From an uncultured Methanobacterium sp. (lineage in GTDB: Archaea > Methanobacteriota > Methanobacteria > Methanobacteriales > Methanobacteriaceae): 64,000 bases of DNA. Within the stretch, counting starts at the first letter, position 1, and each line of letters begins with the position of its first letter. Where the stretch lies: assembly GCF_963666025.1 (NCBI RefSeq), contig NZ_OY762552.1:2568501-2632500 (forward strand), read 5' to 3'. Position numbers and translations under genes: made by a program. Shown here piece by piece: positions 10,420-23,875 of the stretch. A model generated the notes under the pieces. That model saw only the letters and a program-made list of their open reading frames with translations, was not told the DNA's origin and did not search any database.

Positions 10420-10989
10420 GTGACCATGCCCAAAAACTACAACTTACGAAGATTGATCCTGGATGTTTTAGAAAACGATGAATTATCCAAAAAGAGGATT
10501 TTAGAGGTTATACGATCAAAAAATGGGATAGGCACATCAGACAAGACCTTCAACGAATCATTAATGGCTCTCTTGCGTGAAGGACAGATATACATCGCAG
10601 ATTATGATTTCACAATATACGATGGAGTCAAGAGGATACAATCCATAAGACCCGAGGGCATCGTGTTCGGTGTTTCCAGAATGGATTTTGTGGAAATAGA
10701 AACCATACTTAAACAGATGGAAAGTAAGGATCACGAGGAAGTTTACCGGGCATCTAAGAACCTTAAAAGGGTTTTCCGCAGGAAAATGGATGAACTTCAA
10801 AGTGAAGGCGCCCACAATAATCCCAATGGGGCAGACTCCATTTTTAACCAGACTATTTTCTATATGAACTCACTGGGTGAAGAACAAAAAAGATCCCTAC
10901 GGAATAAATTAGCCTGGGGACTAAGTAACAATAAAGGATCTCTGGAATTATTCAAAAACATAGTTTCCTTTGTCCAGTCACAGGAATGA
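10420..10989 (+). CDS. Unknown protein with winged-helix-like N-terminus
   Basis: I do not recognise the family. Residues 5-60 (NLRRLILDVLENDELSKKRI and onward) have the helix pattern of a winged-helix domain, with LMALLREGQIYIADYDFTIY as the recognition helix and wing. The remainder is charged and helical, ending in a segment with EEQKRSLRNKLAWGL. The frame opens with GTG; the ATG two codons later is an equally good start. It faces away from the pilin-like array and shares its 197 bp promoter region, which is the classic arrangement of a local regulator. That role is inference from position and fold only. Confidence 0.65.
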   Translation: MTMPKNYNLRRLILDVLENDELSKKRILEVIRSKNGIGTSDKTFNESLMALLREGQIYIADYDFTIYDGVKRIQSIRPEGIVFGVSRMDFVEIETILKQMESKDHEEVYRASKNLKRVFRRKMDELQSEGAHNNPNGADSIFNQTIFYMNSLGEEQKRSLRNKLAWGLSNNKGSLELFKNIVSFVQSQE

Positions 10990-11349
10990 CATTACTCTAT
11001 TTTAATTTTCTTTGTTTTAATCATATAGAAACCATTTCTTCTTTAAATGTTTTCATAATTTAAAAAATTATATTAAAACGATTTAAACATACTATAAAAG
11101 ATTTTTAATCGAGTTAATATCTTATTTATTAGTTTTTAGGAAAAAGGTCATGGTAAAACGGGTAACTGAATTTAATATAAAAAAATTTATTTATAAAGGT
11201 TTATAATCTTGTTGGAAGTAAAGCATATTATAACTATTAAGACCAGTTAAACCCCTTTTTAACCAAGTTACTTTTTAAAAAAATCTTAAACTATATTCCA
11301 ATTGAATGTGCATTCAAGCATATTTGAATTTAAACATAAAGTGGACTAA
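10990..11349 (+). other. AT-rich intergenic region
   Basis: No gene is visible. There is a TATA-like TTTATAAAGGTTTATAAT stretch near 11190-11208 which is probably part of the promoter of the glycosyltransferase that follows, although it would imply a leader of more than 100 nt. No stable hairpin was seen. Confidence 0.45.
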
Positions 11350-12516
11350 ATGAAAGTACTCCTAATACCCTGTGGCATAGGAATGGGTCATACCTCCCGT
11401 TCAGTGGCTTTAGCCCAAAAATTAGAAGCAAAGGGTGATGAGGTTCTATTTGCCAGTTATGGTTCTGGCTATCAGACTCTTAACGAGTACAGTGACTACG
11501 ATGTGGTGGAACTTCCAACCATCAAGTTCTACGGGAGTTCAGGTGAGCTGAACTTTAAACACACTGCCCGCAAGTCCATTGATGCACCTTATATTTTCCT
11601 GAAGAGTATCTACCATGAATCCCGCATAATCAAGGAATTCAACCCGGATGTGGTTGTATCTGATTCTCATTATTCCGTCCCCATCACCTGTAAAGTACTG
11701 GGCGTACCCTGTGTACTGGTAAGTAACGATCTGGCACCTGAACTTAAAGAAGAGTACCAGAAAGACCGTACCCTTGAATATTTGGAAAATGGATTGCAAC
11801 GTTTCATAAAGGATGTTTCCAGGCTCTGCCAGTCAATCATCATACCCGATATTCAAAACTCCTATGAGGTACCTTCCCCGGTGCGTGATCGGGTGAACTT
11901 TACCGGACCCATCCTGAAGATGAATCCCCGGACTATGGATAGTAAAAAAGAGCTTAGGGAGCGTTTTGGATTTGACAAGTCTGAAAAAATGGTAATGGCT
12001 ACTGTGGGAGGATCAGAATTCGGGAACAAACTTTTAAAACTCCTGCATCAGGCAGCACCAGACCTGGATTGTGATCGAATGATACTGGTCACCGGGCCCC
12101 AGATAAAACTGGATCTAGAGTCTTCCCCCCGGATAATATGCAAAAGATTTCTGGGGGATATAATGGAGTGGATGAAATTATCCGACTTCCTGGTGAGTCT
12201 GGCCGGACACACTACATCTATGGAAATTGCTTCCCTGGGCATTCCCAGCCTGATGGTCCCTATAGAAAATCATCCCGAGCAGCTGAAAAATGCCATGAAA
12301 ATGAAAAACTACGGAATAGCCCAGGTGGAGAACATGGCCACTTTAACCTCCAGGAAGTTATCCGAAAACATCAATCAGCTCCTGGAAAGTCAGGATCTCA
12401 AGGAAAATGCAGAAAAAACCAGGAATATATTTTCAAGGTACAACGGGACTGAAAATGCAGTTAACATCATTAGGAGTTGTGCAGAAACTGAAGATGAAAT
12501 TTCAAACGAGGGCTGA
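11350..12516 (+). CDS. MJ1255-like glycosyltransferase (GT-B fold)
   Basis: The protein begins MKVLLIPCGIGMGHTSRSVALAQ, the N-terminal G-x-GHxxR loop of MurG/UGT-like GT-B enzymes. The second half has a nucleotide-sugar binding region, AGHTTSMEIASLGIPSLMVPIENHPEQ, near residues 285-310, where a conserved His, Glu and Gln contact the donor. Length (388) is normal for the archaeal MJ1255 family (TIGR00661-like). These are cytoplasmic or membrane-associated transferases of unknown acceptor. It stands alone, with no overlap with neighbours. Ribosome site is weak (AAGTGGACTAA). Transfer to a lipid or a surface glycan precursor is likely. Confidence 0.8.
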   Translation: MKVLLIPCGIGMGHTSRSVALAQKLEAKGDEVLFASYGSGYQTLNEYSDYDVVELPTIKFYGSSGELNFKHTARKSIDAPYIFLKSIYHESRIIKEFNPDVVVSDSHYSVPITCKVLGVPCVLVSNDLAPELKEEYQKDRTLEYLENGLQRFIKDVSRLCQSIIIPDIQNSYEVPSPVRDRVNFTGPILKMNPRTMDSKKELRERFGFDKSEKMVMATVGGSEFGNKLLKLLHQAAPDLDCDRMILVTGPQIKLDLESSPRIICKRFLGDIMEWMKLSDFLVSLAGHTTSMEIASLGIPSLMVPIENHPEQLKNAMKMKNYGIAQVENMATLTSRKLSENINQLLESQDLKENAEKTRNIFSRYNGTENAVNIIRSCAETEDEISNEG

Positions 12517-12756
12517 AACTTCTTACCTAAAATTATTCATTTTTTGTTAAGGATTGTTCATTTTTTTGTCAAGAAAATCAGGAGAGAGGAAAGATCAGGC
12601 ATATGAAATCCGGAAAATATTAATAATTGTTAAGGTCCTATTAGAATTAGAAATTCATTTTTTTAAGACCCAGATTGAAAGAATGATAATAATTGGTGTG
12701 TGATGATACTAATAATTTATAAATAGTCCATAACATAATAAGATTGGAGGTATAAG

Positions 12757-14084
12757 ATGATCAATTTAATTGTCAGCGTTTTTGGGGCTCTCCTGGTTAT
12801 CGGTGGTTTTTATTTCATGTACCTTGGGTTTAACATCCCACCTAACCCGTTAGCTTTCTTTGTAGGGTTAATCGCATCTGTATTTGGACTTATTTTACTG
12901 ATATTTTTTGGTAGCAGGATAGATTTATCAAAAGGGGCTATGCCCAAACCAAAAAAGGCAAAAACCCCCAAAGCGGCGGTAACTGCACCAATTAAACCGA
13001 AAAAAATGCCAGTTAAAGATAAAATACCATCAAAATCGGCTCAAATTTCAGAATCACGGGCTATAAAACCCAAACCAAGGGTTAAGGAACCAAAGGTTAC
13101 AGAACAACCTAAATTTGGACCATCATCAACATCCACACCCCCCCTGAAAAAGGAAAAAGATAGCACAGCTGGAAAGATCATAACACCCAAAAAGAAAGTG
13201 GAAACCTCACCAGATACATTTGAGCCACAAAAAAAGGAAAAAGAAACAGCTCCAATCAAGAAACCAACTACATTACCTCCTGATCTGGCTACTAAACCAA
13301 AAACACCACCTAAAAAAATAGCTCCAGTTAAAAAAGCCACTGAAGATAAATCACCTGAAAAAGCAATTAAAAGAGATGACAAAGCCGAACCTCCTCAGGT
13401 AAAACCATTTAAACTTAAACCGAAAACTGATGAAAAGGTAGTACCTGCACCCAAATCTGTACTGGAAACTGCGGATAAGGAACGGCTCAAGGAACTGCAA
13501 ACCCGTACTGGACGGGATGATCAGTTCGTTAAAAACAGACTGGACAAACTCAAAGAAAATTATATCCAGAATGCTAAGGACATTGAAAGCATTATTGATG
13601 AACGACTGGACTCATTTAAGGGAACCATCGACAAGTTAAAGACAGATTCAACTGAACCATCCATAATATGGTCGTTTGAGGCGCATGATGTTCAGGAAGC
13701 CATGAAGGACACCATAGTGACTGCCCAGACCAAGTTACTGATGATGTATCCTTGGGTCCGTAACATCGATGTGGGCATCCTGAAAAAGTTCATGGATACC
13801 GAAAGCCGCATGATCATTCAGGAAGCAAGCCTGGATGATGATGCATCGGTGGAGTTAATAAAACTCCTCCAGGATAAAGATGTGAAGATAAGGACCATGC
13901 CCCACGTACACACTGTGGCCATTGTGGCAGATGAAGATAATGGTCTTATAATATCCACTGACCCTATATACGAAAGTTATGAAGTGGGAGTTATCTACAA
14001 GGACAAAAAATCCATCATGGAGATCGAACGAATGTTTGATGATGCCTGGAGCATCTCACAGGATATAGATCTGGAGCTGAAAAA

Positions 14085-14088
<4 letters not shown>
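12757..14088 (+). CDS. Membrane-anchored protein with Lys/Pro linker and PLD-like domain
   Basis: Two membrane helices occupy about residues 3-25 and 32-55. A low-complexity linker rich in Lys, Pro, Thr and Glu follows (about 60-240), then a globular domain from 245. The domain ends with VAIVADEDNGLIISTDPIYESYEVGVIY, resembling the PLD-like ligand-sensing domain seen behind TrmB-type regulators, but without HKD catalytic motifs. It is thus probably a sensor or scaffold, not a nuclease. GGAGGT precedes the ATG. Its stop overlaps the GTG start of the next gene (GTGA), so it heads a tightly packed operon. Precise function unknown. Confidence 0.7.
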
Positions 14089-14782
<694 letters not shown>

Positions 14783-14784
14783 TA

Positions 14785-15429
<645 letters not shown>

Positions 15430-15440
15430 AGGTGATAGAT

Positions 15441-15824
15441 ATGGATGACGCTGATACCAACAGTCTCAAAATGGATTTCCTCTCATCAGATGCACTTAAA
15501 GCTCAAAGTAGCATTGAAAAAATATCCATGATTGTGGAAAAGGTTAAAAAAGGTGAGCTACTGGTAATTGAAGGTGGATTGGAACCAGAAGAAGAGGCAG
15601 AGTTAATAGAAACCACCATGCGCGAGATCGATGTGGAAAACTTCATGGGTATTGATATTTACACCCTGGAAAAGGATGAAAGCTCCTTTTTCGGACTTTC
15701 CAAGAAGAAAACGGTGGGTATTACCATTATTGGCCCGGCGAATGTCATGAAAGCAGTTAAAAGGAAGTCCAACTTCCTGTCAATGGTGGCCAGCCTCGGT
15801 GGTAGTGATGCATCGATGTATTAA
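15441..15824 (+). CDS. DUF2073 family protein
   Basis: Small acidic protein of 127 residues, with KKGELLVIEGGLEPEEEAELI and a C-terminal ITIIGPANVMKAVKRKSNFL. This pattern is that of DUF2073 (COG3365), found only in archaea and nearly always next to the Era-like GTPase. A perfect GGTGAT ribosome site five bases before this ATG decides the start; a TTG five codons upstream overlaps the GTPase stop but has no such site. The last part overlaps the following zinc ribbon gene by 17 bp. Probably acts in a complex with the GTPase. Biochemical role unknown. Confidence 0.85.
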   Translation: MDDADTNSLKMDFLSSDALKAQSSIEKISMIVEKVKKGELLVIEGGLEPEEEAELIETTMREIDVENFMGIDIYTLEKDESSFFGLSKKKTVGITIIGPANVMKAVKRKSNFLSMVASLGGSDASMY

Positions 15825-16107
15825 GTGCGGCCAGGAATACGAAGACTCAGAGGACCTTATCCTGAAAGGCTGCCCCAACTGTGGCAGTAAATTCTTTGAA
15901 TTCCACCAGGAAGGAAAAATCCAAGAGATCAAGGAAATTAAGGGCAGTTCTGTGGAGACCATAATGGTCAAGGAACACGGGGTCTATGAAGTGAACCTGG
16001 AATCCCTGCTGGCTGATGAATCAGTAATAGTCTCTGATGAAGAAGGGAAATACCTTATTGATATCAATTACATCTTAAAGAAGAAGATTAAGGAAAAGGA
16101 TAAGTAA
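15808..16107 (+). CDS. Zinc-ribbon protein of the GTPase/DUF2073 cluster
   Basis: The N-terminus carries two CxxC knuckles, CIKCGQEY and CPNCGSKF, forming a zinc ribbon. An EIKEIKGSS linker and a conserved C-terminal region VYEVNLESLLADESVIVS follow. This matches COG3364. The ATG used follows GGTGGT by about five bases; a GTG three codons upstream is an alternative. It overlaps the DUF2073 gene in another frame, showing translational coupling. Role presumably tied to the Era-like GTPase. It closes a five-gene run that ends in a T-rich terminator. Confidence 0.85.
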   Translation: MHRCIKCGQEYEDSEDLILKGCPNCGSKFFEFHQEGKIQEIKEIKGSSVETIMVKEHGVYEVNLESLLADESVIVSDEEGKYLIDINYILKKKIKEKDK

Positions 16108-16120
16108 TTTATTTTTTTTT
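16108..16120 (+). terminator. T-run terminator of the five-gene operon
   Basis: Nine consecutive T follow the stop codon by a few bases. Archaeal RNA polymerase terminates at such runs without needing a hairpin. Confidence 0.6.
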
Positions 16121-16240
16121 AATTGAATTTTATTAGATGCGGAAATGTTTCTAAGATACACAAAAAGGGGTTTTCAGGATAAATAATCTATTGAAAAGCT
16201 AATATAATTTATTAGCTTCTCTTTTTAATAGTTTTTCTTT

Positions 16241-18439
<2,199 letters not shown>

Positions 18440-18470
18440 AGAGTCACCTTTATCTATATTATATGGTAAT

Positions 18471-18778
<308 letters not shown>

Positions 18779-18838
18779 GTGTTTCACCAAACCCTTTTTT
18801 TTATTTAAAGCCTTAATTTTTTCAAAAATCCTGTTTTC

Positions 18839-18960
18839 TATAGTTTTTTTAGAAGTTTATTCTTTCGAATATGGTTTTTTTTGAGTTTGTTTCTTTCAAT
18901 ATGGTTTATTAGGAGTTAATTTCTTGTAATGGGCCTTTTTTTGTAGTTTGTCTTTTTAAC
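18839..18960. repeat. Four degenerate 30 bp direct repeats, T-rich
   Basis: The spacer between two convergent genes contains four imperfect copies of a 30-31 bp unit of the form TATGGTTTTTT..GAGTTT..TTTCTTTCAA. The two central copies (18870-18899 and 18900-18929) are in exact 30 bp register. The many T runs could serve as terminator for the small membrane protein gene. The rest of the spacer up to the neighbouring gene shows only the hairpin listed next. Confidence 0.6.
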
Positions 18961-19050
18961 TGGTTTTCAAACCTTCTTTATTTAAATTAATTTCCTGTTT
19001 TTAAGGGACTTTCAAACTATCCTCGTCTAAAAAGGTTCCCCTATCTAAAA

Positions 19051-19079
19051 AGAAAAAAAACTCCATTTAGTCTGGAGTT
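19051..19079 (-). terminator. Hairpin plus T-run behind the DUF2070 gene
   Basis: On the minus strand AACTCCA pairs with TGGAGTT across a seven-base loop, followed immediately by eight T. This is a textbook intrinsic terminator, 43 bp past the stop codon of the DUF2070 gene. Confidence 0.75.
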
Positions 19080-19121
19080 GTAATTTATAACTTGTTTTTG
19101 GGTTTATTTTATGTGTTGAGT

Positions 19122-20936
19122 TTAAAATGTCCAGTAGAATATCCAGATAAACACGAAGATCAATGCCAGTACAAATACCAGTGGAGCCACTACCCTGCTT
19201 ACTGCCACTATGGAGCTGATGGTGGTTACCAGTTCTGTGGCATGGGTGGGGCCCAGGGTGTTTATACTGGATAGTTTCACAGTCTTGGCACCAACCTGGA
19301 CAGATTCTAAATCATCCAAAGCATTTTTAGTACACTCTACTATTTTTTCTATTATTATATCCCTGTCTTTTGTTCCCAGGGGATTGTGGCCACCGGAGAG
19401 GCCGTTAACAAAGTGGGTGTCTGTGGTCATCACTTCAGCATGGTCCAATCCCAGTTTTTTCACTTCACTGAGGATTTCATCCCTGAAACCAATAACCATG
19501 TTGTTGGCGTCCATGAGTATGTAGGCAGTTTTCTGGTTATTAACATTCAGGACCATGACTTTTACTCCACTTTGACCCACACCACTCCTTTTACCTAATT
19601 CTGGGATGGTATCATTGGCACATCCCATTTTTAACTCACTTTCTCCTGGATTTTCCAGTTTTTCCACAGCATTTAGAAGCTGGAAAACCTCAGGGTTTCC
19701 AGGTAACACTCGTCCTGATTCTCCCTTGAAGGAGTTATGACAGTCTACTAAAACCACGTTTTTGGCCCCGGTGTGTCCCTGTGCTGCTTTAATAATGGCC
19801 AGTCCCACTCCGAAGTCGATATCATCAAAGCCCAGGGGTGCGAAGGTGGCCAACAGTATAAGGTTATCTCCAAAGTACTGGGCACCCAGTTTAGCATTTT
19901 CGTGTTCAACCTGAATGAACTGGCTGGCTTGTGAGGAATATTCCATGTCATCAAGAGCATCTAAAACCAGATTTTTAATTTTACAGATTTCTTTGGAGCT
20001 TACCGGGTTGAAATCGTGGGTGGAAGGGCCGTGGCTGACCATAGTGAATGGTTCCAGGTTTTTTGCCAGGACAGTGGGCATATTTCCACCTCCAATGGTT
20101 CCCACGGGACCTGGATGGACACAGGGGGATATGAACAATCCCTTTATCCCATTTTTGCCTTTGAAACTGACTAAACCCACCAGTGTATCTATGGGTTCGC
20201 CCATATCTTCAAAGAGGGTTTCCATGGCACGTGATCCTTCAGTGTACTGTGCTATGAAGAGTGATAATAATTCCAGGCCGCCCACTCCCAGGTTACGTTT
20301 GATGGGTGATTCAACCACCAGCATGAAGGAGTAAATGGCGATCATCAGTATCAGCCCGGCGATGAGTCCCTTAAGTGCCACCGCTATGATGCTGAAGGAT
20401 CCAATGTTGGTGGTGATGCTGGTTAAGGATACTATCACCACCACCATGCTCAGGATGAGAACTGGCTGGATTGCGGAGATTAAAATGGATCGTACTGGGC
20501 CTATATTGGAGGTTCCCCAGATAATGAAGATGCGCAGGCCAAAGGCCAGTGCGCATCCTAAAATCAGAGCATCAATAACGTAGCTGTAGATGGTGAAGCT
20601 GGACACCAGACTACCCAGAACGTATACCATTGCCACCAGTACCATGGTTAAGAGGGATATGAACATGGATTGTTTCATTTTCATGTGTCTTCCCTTCATG
20701 GCATTGATGATTGGCTGGCTTATGGCACCGTCCATGATGGAGGTGAGTCCAAAGATCAGGAAACCTGCAGATCCACCGTAAACAATACTATCAAATATGG
20801 ATGATAATGGTTCTAAATAGGCGGCAATAGCGCCGGCAAGGAAGCTAAGGAAGGTCATGCATAAAATGGATATTCTGCTTGGTGGAAGGGTTACCATGTA
20901 CTTGGAAAGGTCGGTAATGTTATCAACAGCTGACAT
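19122..20936 (-). CDS. DUF2070 family membrane protein
   Basis: The protein of 604 residues has about six or seven helices in the first 215 residues, a large soluble domain (about 225-575) and a final helix. The soluble part includes SPCVHPGPVGTIGGGNMP and VDCHNSFKGESG, with several conserved His and Asp, and TTDTHFVNGLSGGHNPLG. This is the archaeal DUF2070 family (COG3356), of unknown function; the His/Asp set suggests a metal site. AGGTGAATT precedes the ATG. It stands alone with its own terminator. A membrane-linked hydrolase is a reasonable guess but unproven. Confidence 0.85.
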   Translation of the reverse strand: MSAVDNITDLSKYMVTLPPSRISILCMTFLSFLAGAIAAYLEPLSSIFDSIVYGGSAGFLIFGLTSIMDGAISQPIINAMKGRHMKMKQSMFISLLTMVLVAMVYVLGSLVSSFTIYSYVIDALILGCALAFGLRIFIIWGTSNIGPVRSILISAIQPVLILSMVVVIVSLTSITTNIGSFSIIAVALKGLIAGLILMIAIYSFMLVVESPIKRNLGVGGLELLSLFIAQYTEGSRAMETLFEDMGEPIDTLVGLVSFKGKNGIKGLFISPCVHPGPVGTIGGGNMPTVLAKNLEPFTMVSHGPSTHDFNPVSSKEICKIKNLVLDALDDMEYSSQASQFIQVEHENAKLGAQYFGDNLILLATFAPLGFDDIDFGVGLAIIKAAQGHTGAKNVVLVDCHNSFKGESGRVLPGNPEVFQLLNAVEKLENPGESELKMGCANDTIPELGKRSGVGQSGVKVMVLNVNNQKTAYILMDANNMVIGFRDEILSEVKKLGLDHAEVMTTDTHFVNGLSGGHNPLGTKDRDIIIEKIVECTKNALDDLESVQVGAKTVKLSSINTLGPTHATELVTTISSIVAVSRVVAPLVFVLALIFVFIWIFYWTF

Positions 20937-21693
20937 AATTCACCTCTAGGATATGAAATAATTAATATGATTGTTACAATTATTGGATATAACAGTATAA
21001 TCGACTTAATATATTAGTCTGTCCTCTTTATTTATAGGTTAGTTCTTATTTTATGGGTTTACATAATTAACAAATTGTTTTTCTATTTTTCTTGATTTTC
21101 TAAGATTTTAAGAGTGAGTTTCCATAGATTTTAGAATTAATAAAGCTATCTAATATTAATTCTCTCAAGTTAATTAAACATTTAAAAGATTTAGTATTAC
21201 CTAGCAAAAAAGTAATACTCAAATTGGGTCTATTCATCCAATTTCATTTACATCTGAGTTTTCCAATATCATGAATTTGCTTAGTGAAATTAATCCCGAT
21301 TTATTTTTTTGAATTTGGGAAAAAAAATCGTCTTGGTGAAGGTAAAAAATCTACATGTAATGCAATTGAAGGCAATTAGATGTACTGGCATGTATCGATA
21401 TCTTAATACATCTATTAATGCATTATACATTATTACCTTCTTTAAAATGTCTGTTCTTAATGTAAAAATTTCTCAACCAGTTCTGAAGCATTTTTTCTTT
21501 CTCTGTATCTTCCCTGGACCATGTTTCCAAAAAGCATTAATATTATACAAATATAATAATCCTATAAATTAATTTAGTTGGGCACCTTATGCGGAAATAA
21601 CCAAAAAAGGGCAAGAAAATAATTAATCATACCTTATAATAATCATACCTTATAAATTGGCAATTAATAAAATTCAGTGTTTAAGGTGTTTTA
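20937..21693. other. Long intergenic region between divergent genes
   Basis: About 750 bp without a convincing gene. An 87-codon plus-strand frame begins with TTG and has no ribosome site, so I do not call it. A TAATATATT box near 21010 is a candidate promoter of the DUF2070 gene. The 15 bp direct repeat AATCATACCTTATAA occurs at 21625 and 21641, just before the next gene, and contains TATA-like sequence. Confidence 0.5.
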
Positions 21694-22269
21694 ATGGTTT
21701 TAAAAGCAAATAAAACCGCAGCAAATAAAACCACAAAATTCGTTCGTTCCACTGGTGGTGGTTACCTCTTCTGCAATTACTGTGGGGGATATTATAAACT
21801 AAAAGATGATGAGTCACCCCGTGATTTTGTGAAGTGTGAGTGCGGTAACCCTTTAGAATTCTGTAAAACCCTTCAAGAATTGCAATTAAAGAGTTATAAT
21901 CGTAACCGAAGTAAAGAAGTTTTTGATTTATTTAATGAGAGGTTATTTGAAAGGAGAGATTCTTTTAAAGAGTTTCTCCCCCATATAGGGGTTGATGATG
22001 ATTTTATTGATGAGATGATGGGGGAAGAGGATTTATGGGATGTCATTGACCGAGAAACTAATCTAACCAGTCAAAAGAATTATCTAAATATTATACTGGA
22101 AGAAGAACGTTTAATGACAGCCATTGGACAAAAAAAAGCCAGGGTTAAAAATACAGGATTCGGAGATAAAATTATTAGTTTTTATGAAGAAACAGACCCT
22201 CTTATCATATTGGGTGTGGTTATAATTGTTCTGATTGTTATTCTGGTTATAGTCGTATTCCAAGGATAA
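21694..22269 (+). CDS. Zinc-ribbon protein with C-terminal membrane anchor
   Basis: Residues 25-55 form a ribbon with CNYC and CECGNP knuckles. A helical middle region is rich in Asp, Glu and Arg. The end is a single strongly hydrophobic helix (LIILGVVIIVLIVILVIVV) followed by FQG, so the protein is tail-anchored with the soluble part in the cytoplasm. AAGGTG precedes the ATG. I know no function; similar ribbon plus tail-anchor proteins are common in Methanobacteriales. It precedes a fumarase subunit gene but is separated by about 95 bp and is probably an independent unit. Confidence 0.75.
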   Translation: MVLKANKTAANKTTKFVRSTGGGYLFCNYCGGYYKLKDDESPRDFVKCECGNPLEFCKTLQELQLKSYNRNRSKEVFDLFNERLFERRDSFKEFLPHIGVDDDFIDEMMGEEDLWDVIDRETNLTSQKNYLNIILEEERLMTAIGQKKARVKNTGFGDKIISFYEETDPLIILGVVIIVLIVILVIVVFQG

Positions 22270-22364
22270 AACTTATTTCTAAATGTTAATTTTTAAGATA
22301 AGTCGACCAGATAGCTATTATAATGAATATTACGAAAAAAAAATATAATAACGGTGCCAAAAAA

Positions 22365-22913
22365 ATGATCGTTCATCTCAAAACACCCCTAACAAAAGAA
22401 GACACTGAAAAATTAAGGATTAAAGATTCAGTTTACATCTCCGGAACCATTTACACGGCACGTGACAGTGCTCACAAGCGCATAATCGAAACTAAATCAC
22501 CAGTGGGCCTGGAAGGGGCAGTTATATTCCACGCAGGACCTATAATAAAAAAACAGGATGATGGTACTTACCAGATGGTGGCAGTGGGGCCCACTACCAG
22601 TACCCGAATGAACCCCTACCAGGCAGAGGTATTGGACCAGGGAGCCCTGGCAGTAATTGGAAAGGGAGGAATGGATGAGAAAACAGCCGAGGCATTAAAA
22701 CGGAATGGTGCTGTTTTCCTGGCGGCAGTGGGAGGTTGTGCTGCACTCTATGTCAGTTCTGTCCTTAAAATAAATAATGTACACTGGCTGGATTTGGGTG
22801 TTCCGGAAGCAGTCTGGGAACTGGAAGTCAAAGACTTTGGGCCATTGATCGTTACCATGGACTCAACTGGGGGCAACTTATACCAGGAAGTTCGCCAACG
22901 AAACAATCTCTGA
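22365..22913 (+). CDS. Fumarate hydratase class I, beta subunit
   Basis: The sequence has the signature elements of class I fumarase/tartrate dehydratase beta subunits: VYISGTIYTARDSAHKR near the start, AVGPTTSTRMNPYQ near 80 and GKGGMDEKT near 100. The protein (182 residues) works with a separate alpha subunit that holds the 4Fe-4S cluster, converting fumarate and malate in the incomplete reductive citric acid pathway of methanogens. The alpha gene is not in the window. Start: the frame is open 14 codons further upstream, but GGTG six bases before this ATG decides it. Confidence 0.9.
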   Translation: MIVHLKTPLTKEDTEKLRIKDSVYISGTIYTARDSAHKRIIETKSPVGLEGAVIFHAGPIIKKQDDGTYQMVAVGPTTSTRMNPYQAEVLDQGALAVIGKGGMDEKTAEALKRNGAVFLAAVGGCAALYVSSVLKINNVHWLDLGVPEAVWELEVKDFGPLIVTMDSTGGNLYQEVRQRNNL

Positions 22914-22958
22914 ATAATTCCATGTATGGGATCTCTCTAATCAACTCCCGGAGAATAT

Positions 22959-23777
22959 ATGAACCTTAACCAAAAAGAATATATGAATTCCAGCCCGGAA
23001 ATAAACCCCCAAGAAATCCTCACGGGTTTCATAGACACTCACATCCACACCAGTCCTGATGTTAAGCCACGATTGCTAAATGATTACGAGGCAGCCCTGG
23101 AAGCTCAGGAGAAGGGTATGGGATCAATTATACTCAAGTCTCATGTAGAACCCACTGCTGGTCGGGCCTACATAACCCATAGACTAACCGGTTTCCCGGT
23201 GATGGGTGGTGTAACTCTTAACCTTACTGTAGGGGGATTAAACCCCGAAGCAGTCCAGAGCACGGCTTTAATGGGGGGTAAGATTGTATGGCTTCCAACC
23301 ATCCATCACAGCAAAATAGTGCTGGATCCGGATGCTTTAGATGAAATATTACATTTGGTTAAGGATAACAACATGATCCTGGCCACAGGGCACATCAGTC
23401 CAGAGGAGATATTCCAAGTCATAGACCAGTGCCACAGTTTGGGTGTGGAAAAAATAATGGCGAACCATCCATTAACCAGTGTGGTGGGAGCATCCTTGGA
23501 TGAGCAGAAGGAAATGGCTCACCATGCCTACCTGGAACATTGTTGGGTGGCTACCATGCCACAACACGATAAACTAAACCCTGAAATCATTGCCAATTCC
23601 ATAAAAGAGGTGGGAGCTGAGCACTGCATTCTGGCAACGGATTTTGGACAAGACCATAACCCTAGACCCGTGCTGGGGATGCAGATGATGATAGCCAGTA
23701 TGATCAGCCAGGGAATTTCATGGGAAGATATAACCCTGATGTGTCAAGATAACCCTAATAACCTATTAACTGATTAA
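22959..23777 (+). CDS. Amidohydrolase superfamily protein (DUF6282-like)
   Basis: A TIM-barrel metal hydrolase of 272 residues. Visible ligands are HTHIH near 28-32, IILKSH near 60 (a Lys that could be carboxylated), ATGHIS near 147, NHPLTS near 169 and ATDFGQD near 228. This pattern is that of small amidohydrolases such as the DUF6282 family. GGAG lies six bases before the ATG. It follows the fumarase beta gene after 45 bp on the same strand, so it may be cotranscribed. The substrate is not known. Confidence 0.8.
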   Translation: MNLNQKEYMNSSPEINPQEILTGFIDTHIHTSPDVKPRLLNDYEAALEAQEKGMGSIILKSHVEPTAGRAYITHRLTGFPVMGGVTLNLTVGGLNPEAVQSTALMGGKIVWLPTIHHSKIVLDPDALDEILHLVKDNNMILATGHISPEEIFQVIDQCHSLGVEKIMANHPLTSVVGASLDEQKEMAHHAYLEHCWVATMPQHDKLNPEIIANSIKEVGAEHCILATDFGQDHNPRPVLGMQMMIASMISQGISWEDITLMCQDNPNNLLTD

Positions 23778-23875
23778 AAATAACTTATTAAATGATTATA
23801 GATTATTAGCAGTGATTAGATGATTACTTATTAGTGGTTAGAGATTATTATCAGTGATTTAAGGATTCTTATTAA

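Noticed and set aside
13041..13382. 113-codon minus-strand frame
   Set aside because: Lies opposite the Lys/Pro-rich linker of the membrane protein; hydrophobic Gly/Val/Phe translation is the complement of AAA and CCA codons.
21309..21572. 87-codon frame on the plus strand in the long spacer
   Set aside because: TTG start, no ribosome site, odd composition rich in Lys, Phe and Cys; looks like chance.
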